DNA of 9,979 bases from JAFARZ01 sp036490795 (GTDB lineage: Bacteria > Actinomycetota > Actinomycetes > Streptosporangiales > Streptosporangiaceae), in contig DASXDG010000079.1 of the NCBI GenBank assembly GCA_036490795.1, positions 1 to 9,979 of the forward strand, written 5' to 3'. A program made the translations under genes and the position numbers. This document shows positions 1 to 6,202 of this stretch, piece after piece (the stretch's first letter is position 1; every line of letters begins with the position of its first letter). The notes beneath the pieces are model-generated. The model ran no database searches and was not told the origin of the DNA. It saw only the letters and a list, made by a program, of their open reading frames with translations.

Positions 1-1
1 C

Positions 2-55
2 GCGGGCGCCGTGGGTGCGTTCGCCAGCCAGGGTGAGGGTGGTAAGGCGGATTAG
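2..55 (+). CDS. C-terminal tail of an upstream gene (partial, unidentified)
   Basis: Reading from position 2 gives 17 sense codons (AGAVGAFASQGEGGKAD) and a TAG at 53-55. Nearly every codon starts with G and most end in G or C, the bias expected of real coding sequence in this genome; the other two frames give arginine-rich peptides. The hydrophobic stretch followed by a short polar tail would suit the end of a membrane protein, but that is inference from 17 residues. The gene body lies outside the window, so no function can be given. Confidence 0.4.
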   Translation, partial: AGAVGAFASQGEGGKAD

Positions 56-78
56 GGGCACGTGATCGCGCGCCCCTA
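53..78. terminator. Hairpin between convergent genes, possible bidirectional terminator
   Basis: TAGGGGC (53-59) and GCCCCTA (72-78) form a perfect 7-bp inverted repeat around a 12-base centre that can itself pair partly. It begins on the stop codon of the partial + strand gene and lies 23 bases past the stop of the minus-strand gene at 101. No T-tract follows on either strand, so it would be the tract-less type often seen in actinobacteria. The placement between two convergent gene ends is the main support. Confidence 0.4.
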
Positions 79-100
79 CGCCGCTCATCACCCCGTGTTG

Positions 101-409
101 TCAGCTCTCGCGCTCGCCGGTCATGTTCACGGCGGGGAACATGCCCGCCTTGGCCTTGCCGGACAGCTTGTCGCCATCGACGGTGACCGTACACTTCAGG
201 TTCAGCTTCATCGGCTTGGTGACCGCCTGGTGCCAGCTGACCTCGTTGCCGCTGACCGAGATGTCGCTGAGATCGGATGTCTCGCCAGAGTCAACGCTGT
301 GCGACGTACCCTGCCACGTGCCGTCCGCGTTCTCGGTGAACTCCAGGCGGGCGTGCTGCTTGCCGATCGGGGTGTCAATCGTCATGTTCCAGGTGCCTGC
401 GGCTGACAT
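101..409 (-). CDS. Small beta-rich protein of unknown function (102 aa)
   Basis: I do not recognise a named family. The ATG at 409 is chosen because AGGAGA (minus strand, 417-422) sits 7 bases before it; a longer reading from 439 has no ribosome binding site. The 102 residues have no signal peptide or membrane segment, so the protein is probably cytoplasmic. Short alternating hydrophobic/polar stretches separated by turns (GTWNMTID, GTWQGTS, DISVSGNEVSW, CTVTVDGDKLSG) suggest an all-beta fold, perhaps a small barrel; this is inferred from pattern only. The GTW motif occurs twice (residues 5-7 and about 31-33), hinting at an internal repeat. A single cysteine lies in the C-terminal third. The 116-base gap upstream carries a palindrome, so the gene probably has its own regulated promoter. 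Confidence 0.8.
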   Translation of the reverse strand: MSAAGTWNMTIDTPIGKQHARLEFTENADGTWQGTSHSVDSGETSDLSDISVSGNEVSWHQAVTKPMKLNLKCTVTVDGDKLSGKAKAGMFPAVNMTGERES

Positions 410-416
410 GTAGTTC

Positions 417-422
417 TCTCCT
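417..422 (-). promoter_or_regulatory. Ribosome binding site that fixes the start at 409
   Basis: On the minus strand this reads AGGAGA, a strong match to the anti-Shine-Dalgarno sequence, with 7 bases before the ATG at 409. It decides against the ATG 30 bases upstream at 439. Confidence 0.75.
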
Positions 423-453
423 AAGGCGTTGACGTGCATCCCAGCCCTGATGG

Positions 454-469
454 CTAGATCATGTTCTAG
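454..469. promoter_or_regulatory. 16-bp near-perfect palindrome, probable repressor operator
   Basis: CTAGATCATGTTCTAG is CTAGA-N-CATG-N-TCTAG, symmetric except at positions 6 and 11. It lies 45 bases upstream of the start at 409, inside an AT-rich patch (454-478) where a promoter is expected, so a bound dimer could block transcription. The minus-strand reading TAGAACATGATCTA matches 7 of the 8 fixed positions of TnnAACnnGTTnnA, the published mycobacterial consensus for KstR, a TetR-family sterol-catabolism regulator, as I recall it. That a KstR-type protein binds here is inference; no regulator gene is in the window. Confidence 0.5.
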
Positions 470-525
470 TTTTTATCACCTTCGGGGACGCAGGAGTAGA
501 CGTCTTGGAACATGGACGGCCCCCG

Positions 526-1512
526 TCATCGTCGGCCGCGTAGCGCGTCCAGGACGTCGGCGAATTCGCCTTCCACCCGGACGGTGAGATTGGCGCCATT
601 GCCGCCGAACGTGAGCTGCTGCCAGGCCTCATCCTTGCGCCAGAACACGTTGGGGGAGAGCCGGTGCCGGCCTTCGCCGAACCTCGCGTACCCGATCCTG
701 GCCATGAGTTCCAGCGAGGGAAGCAGGCTGCCCACGTCCCTGATGACGTGGAACATCACCATCTGCCTGGTCGGCATGCAGGTCAGCACGCCATAGGGCG
801 CCGCCGCGCCGCCGTTCAGCTGCGCCATCATGTGCGGCAGCACCAGCAGCCGGTCCGCCGTGTAGGCGGACTCGTCCAAGATGAAGTCGCAGTGGCCGGA
901 GCCGGGCTCGCCGGCGTGATGCACGGTGAGCGGCGGCAGCAGGCGCAGGCTGGCCAGGGCTGCCTCCCGGACGGCGGCCACGCCACCGAGCCGTTCGATC
1001 TGCGCGTCGCCGAGGTAGGCAACGGTCTTCGGCTGGTCGAGCACGAACATCTCGGACAGGCCCGGAGCGATCGTCCGCGCGTAGCGAGGCATCGGCCGGG
1101 TTCCGCCCATCGCCCGTTCCGGCACGATGTGGGCGTACACGCGGCCGGCCAGATCCGCGGGGGTGCGGCCCGCCAGCTGGTCGTCGATGTCGGTGCTCGC
1201 CGCCGCGGCGACGATGTCCGCGTGCCTGGCCACGATCCCCGGCCAGGCACGCTCGCCCCGCGGGCTCTCGTGGCAGGCAACCGCGACGTTCCAGAGGCCG
1301 AAATAGGTGGGTCCGTCGCCCTCGATATGGCCGCCGCGGATCATCGTCTCCCGGCCGCGTTCGGCCATGGCCTGGCGAAACAGCGACCTGACCCAGTCGG
1401 CTTGTTCCCGGCTCAGGAACGGGAGATGCGGGTCTTTCTCATTCTCGCCCGCCTGCCCGCCGGCTGGCCCGTCGTCGCCGGCGGAGCCACGACGGCGACG
1501 CAAGATACCCAT
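526..1512 (-). CDS. Uncharacterised protein, 328 aa, possibly distantly YtpQ/DUF1444-like
   Basis: I cannot assign a function. The ATG at 1512 is preferred because GGAGG (minus strand, 1517-1521) precedes it by 4 bases and a TAAACT -10 box lies 38 bases upstream; a longer reading from 1581 has no ribosome binding site. The product begins with a basic patch (MGILRRRRG) and a polar, Gly/Asp-rich linker of about 20 residues, then a soluble body with no signal peptide or membrane segment. Motifs seen: FGLWNVAVACH near residue 75, and near residues 235-255 a stretch with PYGVLTCMPTRQMVMF. The order 'small-residue strand, PxR, hydrophobic strand', followed later by LSPNVFW, loosely recalls DUF1444 (YtpQ) proteins, but this is a memory-based similarity and weak. 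Codon bias supports a real gene. Confidence 0.8.
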   Translation of the reverse strand: MGILRRRRGSAGDDGPAGGQAGENEKDPHLPFLSREQADWVRSLFRQAMAERGRETMIRGGHIEGDGPTYFGLWNVAVACHESPRGERAWPGIVARHADIVAAAASTDIDDQLAGRTPADLAGRVYAHIVPERAMGGTRPMPRYARTIAPGLSEMFVLDQPKTVAYLGDAQIERLGGVAAVREAALASLRLLPPLTVHHAGEPGSGHCDFILDESAYTADRLLVLPHMMAQLNGGAAAPYGVLTCMPTRQMVMFHVIRDVGSLLPSLELMARIGYARFGEGRHRLSPNVFWRKDEAWQQLTFGGNGANLTVRVEGEFADVLDALRGRR

Positions 1513-1549
1513 GGCTCCTCCCGGGATGATTGCGCGCGTTCCCCAGGAG

Positions 1550-1555
1550 AGTTTA
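1550..1555 (-). promoter_or_regulatory. Candidate -10 box for the 328-aa gene
   Basis: TAAACT on the minus strand fits the actinobacterial TAnnnT -10 pattern. A start site about 7 bases on would give a leader of roughly 30 bases containing the GGAGG site. The -35 region is not convincing (TGGCAC with a 19-base spacer). Confidence 0.35.
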
Positions 1556-1623
1556 GTTGTCTTTGGCCATTTATGTGCCATTGCGGCGGATGGCCGGGGT
1601 GCCTTCCTCGGGCCCGCACGCGG

Positions 1624-2295
1624 TCAGGCTGGCACGTCGAGCACGTCGAGCACGTCGAGCAGGGAGCGCACCGTACCAGGAGGCGGGGGGCCGGGCGGCG
1701 GGCCGCCGTCGCGCACGATCCGGATCCCGTGCACACCGACCGTCTCGGCCGCGGCGCAGAACGCGGGCTGATCGTCCACGAACACGGTGTCCGCGGGGTT
1801 CGCGCGCAGAGCCGCGAGCGCATACCGGAAGATCCGCGGCGACGGCTTGATGACACCCACCTCGCACGACAGCACGGCCACGTCCGTGAGCGCTATGACG
1901 CCGCGCGAGTTGAGCAGATCCCGCGTGAACTCGCCGCAGTTGCTGACGATCGCCGTCGCGATCCCACGCGAGCGCAGTTGCTCGAGGAACGGCAGCGCGT
2001 CGTCGAACAGCCGCCCGTTGGCGAGGAGCAACTCCAGATCCGTCGCGACCAGCTCACGTACCAGTTCCTCGCGCGGCTTGACCCCGCACGTGCGCAGGAC
2101 GATCTCGTACATCTCGGCCCGTGTTACCTGGCCAACGCCGCTGGCCACATGGGTGTGCGAGAGCGCCTCGCGCCAGGTATCGCACGGGATCCCCGCCAAA
2201 TCCGAGAGGACCCGGTCCTGCACCCTGAAGTCACAGGTCAGCAGTGTGTCGTAGACATCGACAAGGCAAGCCAAGACCATAGCCCATTTTCTCAT
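1624..2295 (-). CDS. HAD-superfamily hydrolase (subfamily IA-like)
   Basis: All four HAD motifs are visible. Motif I is LVDVYDTLL with the predicted nucleophile Asp13; motif II is AIVSN with Ser118; motif III is GVIKPSP with Lys150; motif IV is VFVDDQ with Asp174/Asp175. Residues about 20-100 between motifs I and II form a helical cap, as in subfamily I. Size (223 aa) is normal and the protein should be cytoplasmic. The residue two after the nucleophile is Tyr15 rather than the Asp used as general acid by most HAD phosphatases; 2-haloacid dehalogenases also have Tyr there, so phosphatase activity is not assured. After the fold ends the chain carries a proline stretch (GGPPPGPPPPG, 197-207) and a repeated LDV tail. 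The start is uncertain: ATG at 2295 or at 2280, neither with a clear ribosome binding site. The substrate is unknown. Confidence 0.9.
   Translation of the reverse strand: MRKWAMVLACLVDVYDTLLTCDFRVQDRVLSDLAGIPCDTWREALSHTHVASGVGQVTRAEMYEIVLRTCGVKPREELVRELVATDLELLLANGRLFDDALPFLEQLRSRGIATAIVSNCGEFTRDLLNSRGVIALTDVAVLSCEVGVIKPSPRIFRYALAALRANPADTVFVDDQPAFCAAAETVGVHGIRIVRDGGPPPGPPPPGTVRSLLDVLDVLDVPA
1632..1658. repeat. Three tandem copies of a 9-bp unit in the HAD C-terminus
   Basis: GCACGTCGA occurs three times in a row without mismatch, followed by a partial GCA. Because the unit is three codons, it is in frame and encodes the repeated LDV tail of the HAD protein just before its stop codon. Confidence 0.95.
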
Positions 2296-2360
2296 AACTA
2301 ACAGTTGGCTATATGTCCCGAAGGCGAACTCTGTCGCTTCGCGTCGCGTGCCGTGCCGTT

Positions 2361-2377
2361 GACCGGCTGGTGCGGTC
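2361..2377 (-). terminator. Weak stem-loop after the HtrA protease gene
   Basis: GACCG (2361-2365) and CGGTC (2373-2377) pair around a 7-base loop, 3 bases past the protease stop codon. The stem is only 5 bp and no T-run follows, so this is a weak candidate. Confidence 0.3.
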
Positions 2378-2380
2378 GGT

Positions 2381-3454
2381 CTAGCTGGACAGGTCGCCCA
2401 GGGTTACCGTGCTGGTGTTCACCGTGCTGCTGTCCGAACGCAAGTACTTGACCTGGACCTTCTGGCCGGGCTTGAGCGTGGCGAGCAGCGCGTTCAGCGT
2501 CGCGACGTTAGTCATCTGCTGTCCGCCGAGATCCACGATGATGTCACCAGCCTGCAGGCCCGCCTTGGCCGCGGCGCCCCCGGCGGTCGCGGTGATGATG
2601 CCGACGCCGGCCTCCTCGCCTTGCTGGGTAGCCACGGTCGTGGCGGTGATGTTCAGCGAGGCGCGGCCGGAGCTGGTGACCCGTCCCGTGTCGATCAGCT
2701 GCTTGGCGATGTCGGTCGCGGTGTTGCTCGCGATGGCGAACCCGATGCCTGGCGCGGCGCCTGCCTCGGGGTCGCGCGCGGCGGCCGTCGGGATGCCGAT
2801 CACCTGGTCGCTGAGGTTAACTAGCGCGCCGCCGCTGTTGCCGCCATTGATCGCGGCCGTGGTCTGGATAGCGTCGGTGATCGTGGTCGCGGAACCATCA
2901 CCGCCGGCACTGCTCGACGCGTTCACCGTGCGGCCGAGCGCGGACACGATGCCCTGGCTCACGCTGCCGGTGAGGCCGAGCGGGTTGCCCATCGCCAGCA
3001 CGATCTGCCCGGCTCTGACATCGTCGGAGTCACCGAACTTCGCGACCTTGAGCTTGCCCGCGCCAGATTCCACCCTGATGACAGCGAGATCTCCGGCCGG
3101 GAATTTGCCGAGCACCCGTGCGGTCAGCGTGTCGCCGCCGGTGGCGGGCACCACCTGGACCGTGGACTCGTCCCCGACGACGTGGGCGTTGGTGATGATG
3201 TCGCCCTTGCTGTCATAGACGACCCCCGAGCCGGTCGCGTCGCTGGTGAAGATCTGCACCACCGATGGCAGCACCGTGGTCACCGCGTCCTCGTACTGCT
3301 GCTGCAGCCCGCTGGCGGCCTCGGTCGTGCTGCTACCGCTGTTGCTGCTGCTACCGCTACCGCTATTACCGCCGCTGGTACTGCTGCCGCACGCCGCGAC
3401 CGTTACCGCCAGCACCGGAGCGGCCAGGAGCGCGACCCCCGCCCGTGCACCCAT
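2381..3454 (-). CDS. HtrA/DegP-like S1C serine protease, lipoprotein with one PDZ domain
   Basis: The product is an extracytoplasmic quality-control or signalling protease that would cleave misfolded or specific envelope proteins. The N-terminus is a lipoprotein signal: basic start, hydrophobic core and lipobox V-A-A-C with Cys22 as the lipidated residue. A Gly/Ser/Asn-rich linker (about 23-49) tethers the domain to the membrane. The trypsin-like domain (about 50-260) has a complete triad: His91 in TNAHVV, Asp122 in GDLAVI, Ser207 in GGNSGG. A single PDZ domain (about 265-350) includes KAGLQAGDIIVDLGG. At 357 aa the length is usual for actinobacterial one-PDZ HtrA proteins. The start is well supported: AGGGGG (minus strand, 3460-3465) sits 5 bases before the ATG and a TAAGAT -10 box lies upstream. 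The kinase gene next door is divergent, so shared function is not implied. Confidence 0.95.
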   Translation of the reverse strand: MGARAGVALLAAPVLAVTVAACGSSTSGGNSGSGSSSNSGSSTTEAASGLQQQYEDAVTTVLPSVVQIFTSDATGSGVVYDSKGDIITNAHVVGDESTVQVVPATGGDTLTARVLGKFPAGDLAVIRVESGAGKLKVAKFGDSDDVRAGQIVLAMGNPLGLTGSVSQGIVSALGRTVNASSSAGGDGSATTITDAIQTTAAINGGNSGGALVNLSDQVIGIPTAAARDPEAGAAPGIGFAIASNTATDIAKQLIDTGRVTSSGRASLNITATTVATQQGEEAGVGIITATAGGAAAKAGLQAGDIIVDLGGQQMTNVATLNALLATLKPGQKVQVKYLRSDSSTVNTSTVTLGDLSS

Positions 3455-3498
3455 CGTTTCCCCCTGCGCATCGAACCGCTCTGACTACTGTGTGCAAC

Positions 3499-3504
3499 AT
3501 CTTA
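3499..3504 (-). promoter_or_regulatory. Candidate -10 box for the HtrA protease gene
   Basis: The minus strand reads TAAGAT, a good TAnnnT -10 match, about 45 bases upstream of the ATG at 3454, which leaves room for the AGGGGG ribosome binding site in the leader. No clear TTGAC-like -35 is present at normal spacing. Confidence 0.4.
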
Positions 3505-3547
3505 GCTCCGCATGGTAATTGAAGCGGCCTTCGGGGTTGGGGACGGC

Positions 3548-3553
3548 TACGCT
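3548..3553 (+). promoter_or_regulatory. Candidate -10 box for a leaderless kinase transcript
   Basis: TACGCT matches TAnnnT and ends 7 bases before the GTG at 3561, the spacing at which transcription would begin on the start codon itself. The absence of a ribosome binding site before that GTG agrees with a leaderless mRNA. The same geometry appears before the amidohydrolase gene. No good -35 is seen. Confidence 0.4.
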
Positions 3554-3560
3554 GGCGGGC

Positions 3561-4280
3561 GTGCTGGAGAAGGTGACCGTGACGCGGTACGTGACGCCGT
3601 TGCGGGAAGGCGGGTCGCTGCCGGCCATCGTGGAGGCGGACAACCTCGGCACGTATGTGCTGAAGTTCCGCGGTGCCGGGCAGGGGCCGCTGGCCCTGGC
3701 GGCGGAGATCATCGCGGGGGAGCTGGCGCGGCGGCTCGGGTTGCGGGTACCGGAACTCGTGCTGGCCGATCTCGATCCGCAGATCGCCGATACCGAGCAG
3801 GACCCGGAAATCCAGGACCTGCTGCGCGCCAGCGAGGGAGTCAACCTGGGCGTGGACTACCTGCCCGGCGCGGCCGGTTTCGATCCGCTCGGCTGGACGG
3901 CGCCCGACGACTTCGCCGCGCAGTTGCTCTGGTTCGACGCGTTCGTGCAGAACGTGGACCGCACCTGGCGCAATCCCAACTTGCTCGTCTGGCATCAGAA
4001 CATCTGGCTGATCGATCACGGGGCGGCTCTGTACTTCCACCACAACTGGAAGTCCGCGGATCCCGCCAAGCCGTTCGACGCGCGGGACCACGTGCTGAAG
4101 AACGGCGAGGCCGGGCTCGCCCAGGCACACGCGGAGCTTGCTCCGCGCGTTACCCGAGGCGTGCTCGAGGATGTCACCGGTTCTGTCCCGGCGCAATGGT
4201 TCGGCGAGGGGACGGCGGAAGACTATGTCAGCTATCTCAGCCGCCGGCTGACGGTCATGCCCGGGGTGGTCAGGACGTGA
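3561..4280 (+). CDS. Compact HipA-like kinase (HipA_2 type), 239 aa
   Basis: The sequence has a full kinase active site in HipA style. Numbering from the GTG at 3561: Lys35 in TYVLKF (ATP-binding lysine), Glu49 in the next helix, N131-V-D133-R134 followed by N138/N140 (catalytic Asp and metal-binding Asn, the HipA 'NxDR...N' loop), and D152-H-G in place of DFG. It should therefore phosphorylate a protein or small molecule; the target is unknown. At 239 aa it is much shorter than Escherichia coli HipA (about 440 aa), and no HipB-like DNA-binding antitoxin is next to it. A TTG at 3519 would add 14 residues, but GTG 3561 gives the start usual for this type (VTVTRYVTPLREGG near the N-terminus) and has a leaderless promoter. 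The stop overlaps the next gene by 4 bases (GTGA), so the two are translationally coupled. Confidence 0.88.
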   Translation: MLEKVTVTRYVTPLREGGSLPAIVEADNLGTYVLKFRGAGQGPLALAAEIIAGELARRLGLRVPELVLADLDPQIADTEQDPEIQDLLRASEGVNLGVDYLPGAAGFDPLGWTAPDDFAAQLLWFDAFVQNVDRTWRNPNLLVWHQNIWLIDHGAALYFHHNWKSADPAKPFDARDHVLKNGEAGLAQAHAELAPRVTRGVLEDVTGSVPAQWFGEGTAEDYVSYLSRRLTVMPGVVRT

Positions 4281-4699
4281 GCGCAGCCGAGAACCCGGTG
4301 TTCGAGTACGCGGTGTTCGAGTACGCGGTCGTCCGTGTTGTGCCCCGGGTCGAACGCGGAGAGACAATCAACGCCGGCGTGATCGTGTACGCCAAGGCGT
4401 TCCGCTACCTGTGCGCGCGGATCGAGCTCGACGAGGGGCGGCTGCGGGCTCTGGACCCGGACGCGGACATCGCCGCGGTACGGAACGCGCTGACGGCATT
4501 CGAGCGCGCGTGCACGTCGGGGCCGCTAGCGGAAAGGCCTTTGGGGGAGCGCTTCCGGTGGCTGACCGCGCCGCGGTCGACGATCGTGCAGCCGGGACCG
4601 GTGCACACGGGGCTGACCGCCGATCCGGCGGCCGAGCTCGACCGGCTGTTCGCCGGCCTGGTGCTCACGACGCGTCACCCTGCGCCGGGACCAGCCTGA
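4277..4699 (+). CDS. DUF3037 family protein, partner of the HipA-like kinase
   Basis: The 140-aa product matches the DUF3037 pattern as I know it: FEYAVVRVVPRVERGE at the start, then NAGVIVYAKAF, a middle with LDPDADI, and a conserved end containing RFRWLTAPRSTIVQPGPVHTGL and a helix ending in RLFAGLV. It is soluble, with no signal or membrane segment. The function of DUF3037 is not established. The GTG at 4277 overlaps the kinase stop, and to my knowledge DUF3037 genes commonly sit beside HipA-like kinases, so it is likely a substrate, regulator or structural partner of the kinase (inference). Two features are odd: a 15-bp tandem duplication makes FEYAV occur twice at the N-terminus, and the 3' end overlaps the convergent membrane-protein gene by 35 bases. 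Confidence 0.85.
   Translation: MSAAENPVFEYAVFEYAVVRVVPRVERGETINAGVIVYAKAFRYLCARIELDEGRLRALDPDADIAAVRNALTAFERACTSGPLAERPLGERFRWLTAPRSTIVQPGPVHTGLTADPAAELDRLFAGLVLTTRHPAPGPA
4298..4327. repeat. 15-bp perfect tandem duplication in the DUF3037 gene
   Basis: GTGTTCGAGTACGCG is present twice head to tail with no mismatch, adding five residues (VFEYA) in frame at the N-terminus. Perfect identity, including synonymous positions, points to a recent duplication. Confidence 0.95.
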
Positions 4700-5558
4700 A
4701 GTTACGAGGTACGTCCAGGTTGAGCTTGGCCTTGTTGACCGTGTTAGGCGCGAGGAACGTGTACTGCTCCTCCTCGGTCCACTCGTTGTTCCTGACGGTC
4801 TGCGACTGCAGCGGTAGCCAGTTCACATCGCTGATCCACAGCGTGAACGTCCCGCTTTTCGTGACCTGCTGGAGTTCGGTCGTCTTCTGGTTGTCCACGA
4901 CCGGGTGGCCGATGATCCGCAGCGCGCGCACGAGCATGTCCACCCCGGGCGGGAGCGTGACGCACGGCGGCGCGGCCGCCTGGTAGGAGCGGGACGTGTA
5001 GTCGACGGTGAAGCCGAGCGGCGTGAGCTGGCACTCATTGTTGCTGCCCGCGCGCACCCGGTCCGGCGGCGGGACGACGAACGACAGGTACCAGGCGCTG
5101 ACCTGCGAGCTGCCGATCGATTCCGTCCCGACCTGCTGCACGGTGCTGCCAGGAACACCGGTCCAGGGATAGTCCCACAGGGCATTGGAGTACACCTCGC
5201 CGTTGGACACCACGGTCGTCGCCTGCGTGTAGACCAGGTAGTCCGCGTCGCTCTGGATCGCGTTTTCCACCTTGGCGCGTAGCGTCTGCGCCGTCAGGGG
5301 GACCGGCGTGAGCGCGAGCTGGCCCGCCCCCACCGGGACCTTGGCGAGGAACGCGCCCGCCACGGCGGAGATGATCGCGACGACGGCGAGAGTAAACGCG
5401 TACAGCGGGCGAAACCAGGGGAAGGCGAGCCTTCTCCTGCGCGTCTTGCCGGACTCGGCCCTGGCCGCCGCGATCGCGGCGCGGGCGCGCAGCCACGCGT
5501 CCGTCGAGGGATCGGGCATATCGTCGCGGAAGCCCTTGAGCAGATCGATCTCGTCCAT
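4665..5558 (-). CDS. CU044_5270-family single-pass membrane protein, probable sigma-factor partner
   Basis: The 297-aa product starts MDEIDLLKGFRDDMPDPS, the opening typical of the actinobacterial CU044_5270 family. Residues 1-50 are cytoplasmic and basic near the membrane (KTRRRR, 38-43), one transmembrane helix spans about 51-71, and the remaining 225 residues lie outside, rich in beta-type sequence with two cysteines that could pair (NNEC and PPC). The gene shares one base (TGATG) with the upstream sigma-factor stop, so the two are co-translated. From that context it may act as an anti-sigma factor or sensor. However, the cytoplasmic part has no Cys or His and so lacks the zinc-binding HxxxCxxC motif of ZAS anti-sigma factors; any sigma binding would be of another type. 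Its last 35 bases overlap the convergent DUF3037 gene. Confidence 0.85.
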   Translation of the reverse strand: MDEIDLLKGFRDDMPDPSTDAWLRARAAIAAARAESGKTRRRRLAFPWFRPLYAFTLAVVAIISAVAGAFLAKVPVGAGQLALTPVPLTAQTLRAKVENAIQSDADYLVYTQATTVVSNGEVYSNALWDYPWTGVPGSTVQQVGTESIGSSQVSAWYLSFVVPPPDRVRAGSNNECQLTPLGFTVDYTSRSYQAAAPPCVTLPPGVDMLVRALRIIGHPVVDNQKTTELQQVTKSGTFTLWISDVNWLPLQSQTVRNNEWTEEEQYTFLAPNTVNKAKLNLDVPRNFRLVPAQGDAS

Positions 5559-6169
5559 CAGTCGGCGGGCCTAGGCGACGGGGCGGATTCGGGGGTGTCT
5601 GCGAACAGCCAGCGGTCGAAGTCGAACTCGCCGAGATAGTCGCGCAGCTTCGCGCGGGCACGGGACAGCCGCGACCGGACAGTTCCCGACGGCAGCTCAA
5701 GCGCGGAAGCGATCTCCTCGTTGGTCAGGTCGGCCCAGGCGTACAGCAGCACGACATCGCGTTGCTCCAGAGGGAGCATGCTCAGGGCCCGCGCCAGGCG
5801 TGGCGCCACCCACGCCGCGAGCAGTTTGTCGTCGATGTCCGCTCCCGTGTACCGCGCGTCCGGTTCATCCATCAAGCGAGCCTCGAGCGCGAGCGTGTGC
5901 TGTTCGGCACGCCAGTGCGCACGAAGCAGGTTGGTGGCGATGCCGTACAGCCAGGGCAGCAGGGCACCGCGCTCTGGATCGAAGGACTGTCTTCGGCGGA
6001 ACGCGATGGCGAACGTCTCGGCGGTCAGGTCGTCGGCCACCGAACTGCCCGCCCGGCGGGAGAGGAACTGATGGATGCTCCGGAAGTTCGTGGTGAACGC
6101 GCGCTCGAACCCCTCGGGGTCGATGATCGAGTCATCGCTTTTGCGCGGCACATCACTATCTTGTCCCAA
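5558..6169 (-). CDS. ECF-type RNA polymerase sigma factor
   Basis: The protein (up to 203 aa) has the two-domain ECF layout. Sigma region 2 (about 24-92) includes DDLTAETFAIAFRRR and a core-binding/-10 helix ending NLLRAHWRAE. A linker of about 35 residues follows, then sigma region 4 (about 128-178) with LPLEQRDVVLLYAWADLTN and the -35-reading helix SGTVRSRLSRARAKLR. It would direct RNA polymerase to a small regulon, likely in response to an envelope signal through the membrane protein encoded immediately downstream (1-base overlap). The short acidic/proline tail (after 185) is unremarkable. The start is uncertain: TTG at 6169 gives the longest form, GTG at 6151 a form 6 residues shorter; neither has a good ribosome binding site. 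The cyclase stop lies only 33 bases upstream, suggesting co-transcription with it. Confidence 0.93.
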   Translation of the reverse strand: MGQDSDVPRKSDDSIIDPEGFERAFTTNFRSIHQFLSRRAGSSVADDLTAETFAIAFRRRQSFDPERGALLPWLYGIATNLLRAHWRAEQHTLALEARLMDEPDARYTGADIDDKLLAAWVAPRLARALSMLPLEQRDVVLLYAWADLTNEEIASALELPSGTVRSRLSRARAKLRDYLGEFDFDRWLFADTPESAPSPRPAD

Positions 6170-6202
6170 ACCAGCTGATGCGTTGCAGTTGTGGTACGTG
6201 TG

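Noticed and set aside
505..515. Second GAACATG motif as another half of the palindromic operator
   Set aside because: Only one half-site is present (GGAACATGGA) with no symmetric partner, so it is likely chance.
1565..1595. GGCCAT...ATGGCC inverted repeat as terminator of the HAD gene
   Set aside because: The 6-bp stem has a 19-base loop, no T-run, and lies in the expected promoter region of the next gene, so it is too weak to call.
664..2301. Long + strand open frame of 545 codons
   Set aside because: It is antisense to the 328-aa gene and to the HAD gene, both of which have coherent protein sequence or family motifs. The translation is Arg/His/Gly-rich low-information sequence typical of a GC-rich shadow frame.
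3320..3386. GCTGCT/ACCGCT-rich stretch as a nucleotide repeat element
   Set aside because: It is simply the codons of the Ser/Gly/Asn linker after the lipobox of the protease; no unit is cleanly repeated.
3519..3560. TTG start giving the kinase 14 extra residues
   Set aside because: The extra residues are not typical of the family and would overlap the TACGCT -10 box; GTG 3561 fits better. It is not fully excluded.
3512..4276. Upstream extension of the DUF3037 frame to position 3512
   Set aside because: This part is a shadow of the kinase gene. Recognisable DUF3037 sequence begins only after the GTG at 4277, which has the usual 4-base overlap with the kinase stop.
3366..4367. Minus-strand open frame of 333 codons opposite the kinase
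   Set aside because: The translation is Arg/Pro-rich without motifs, while the + strand gives a kinase with a complete active site.
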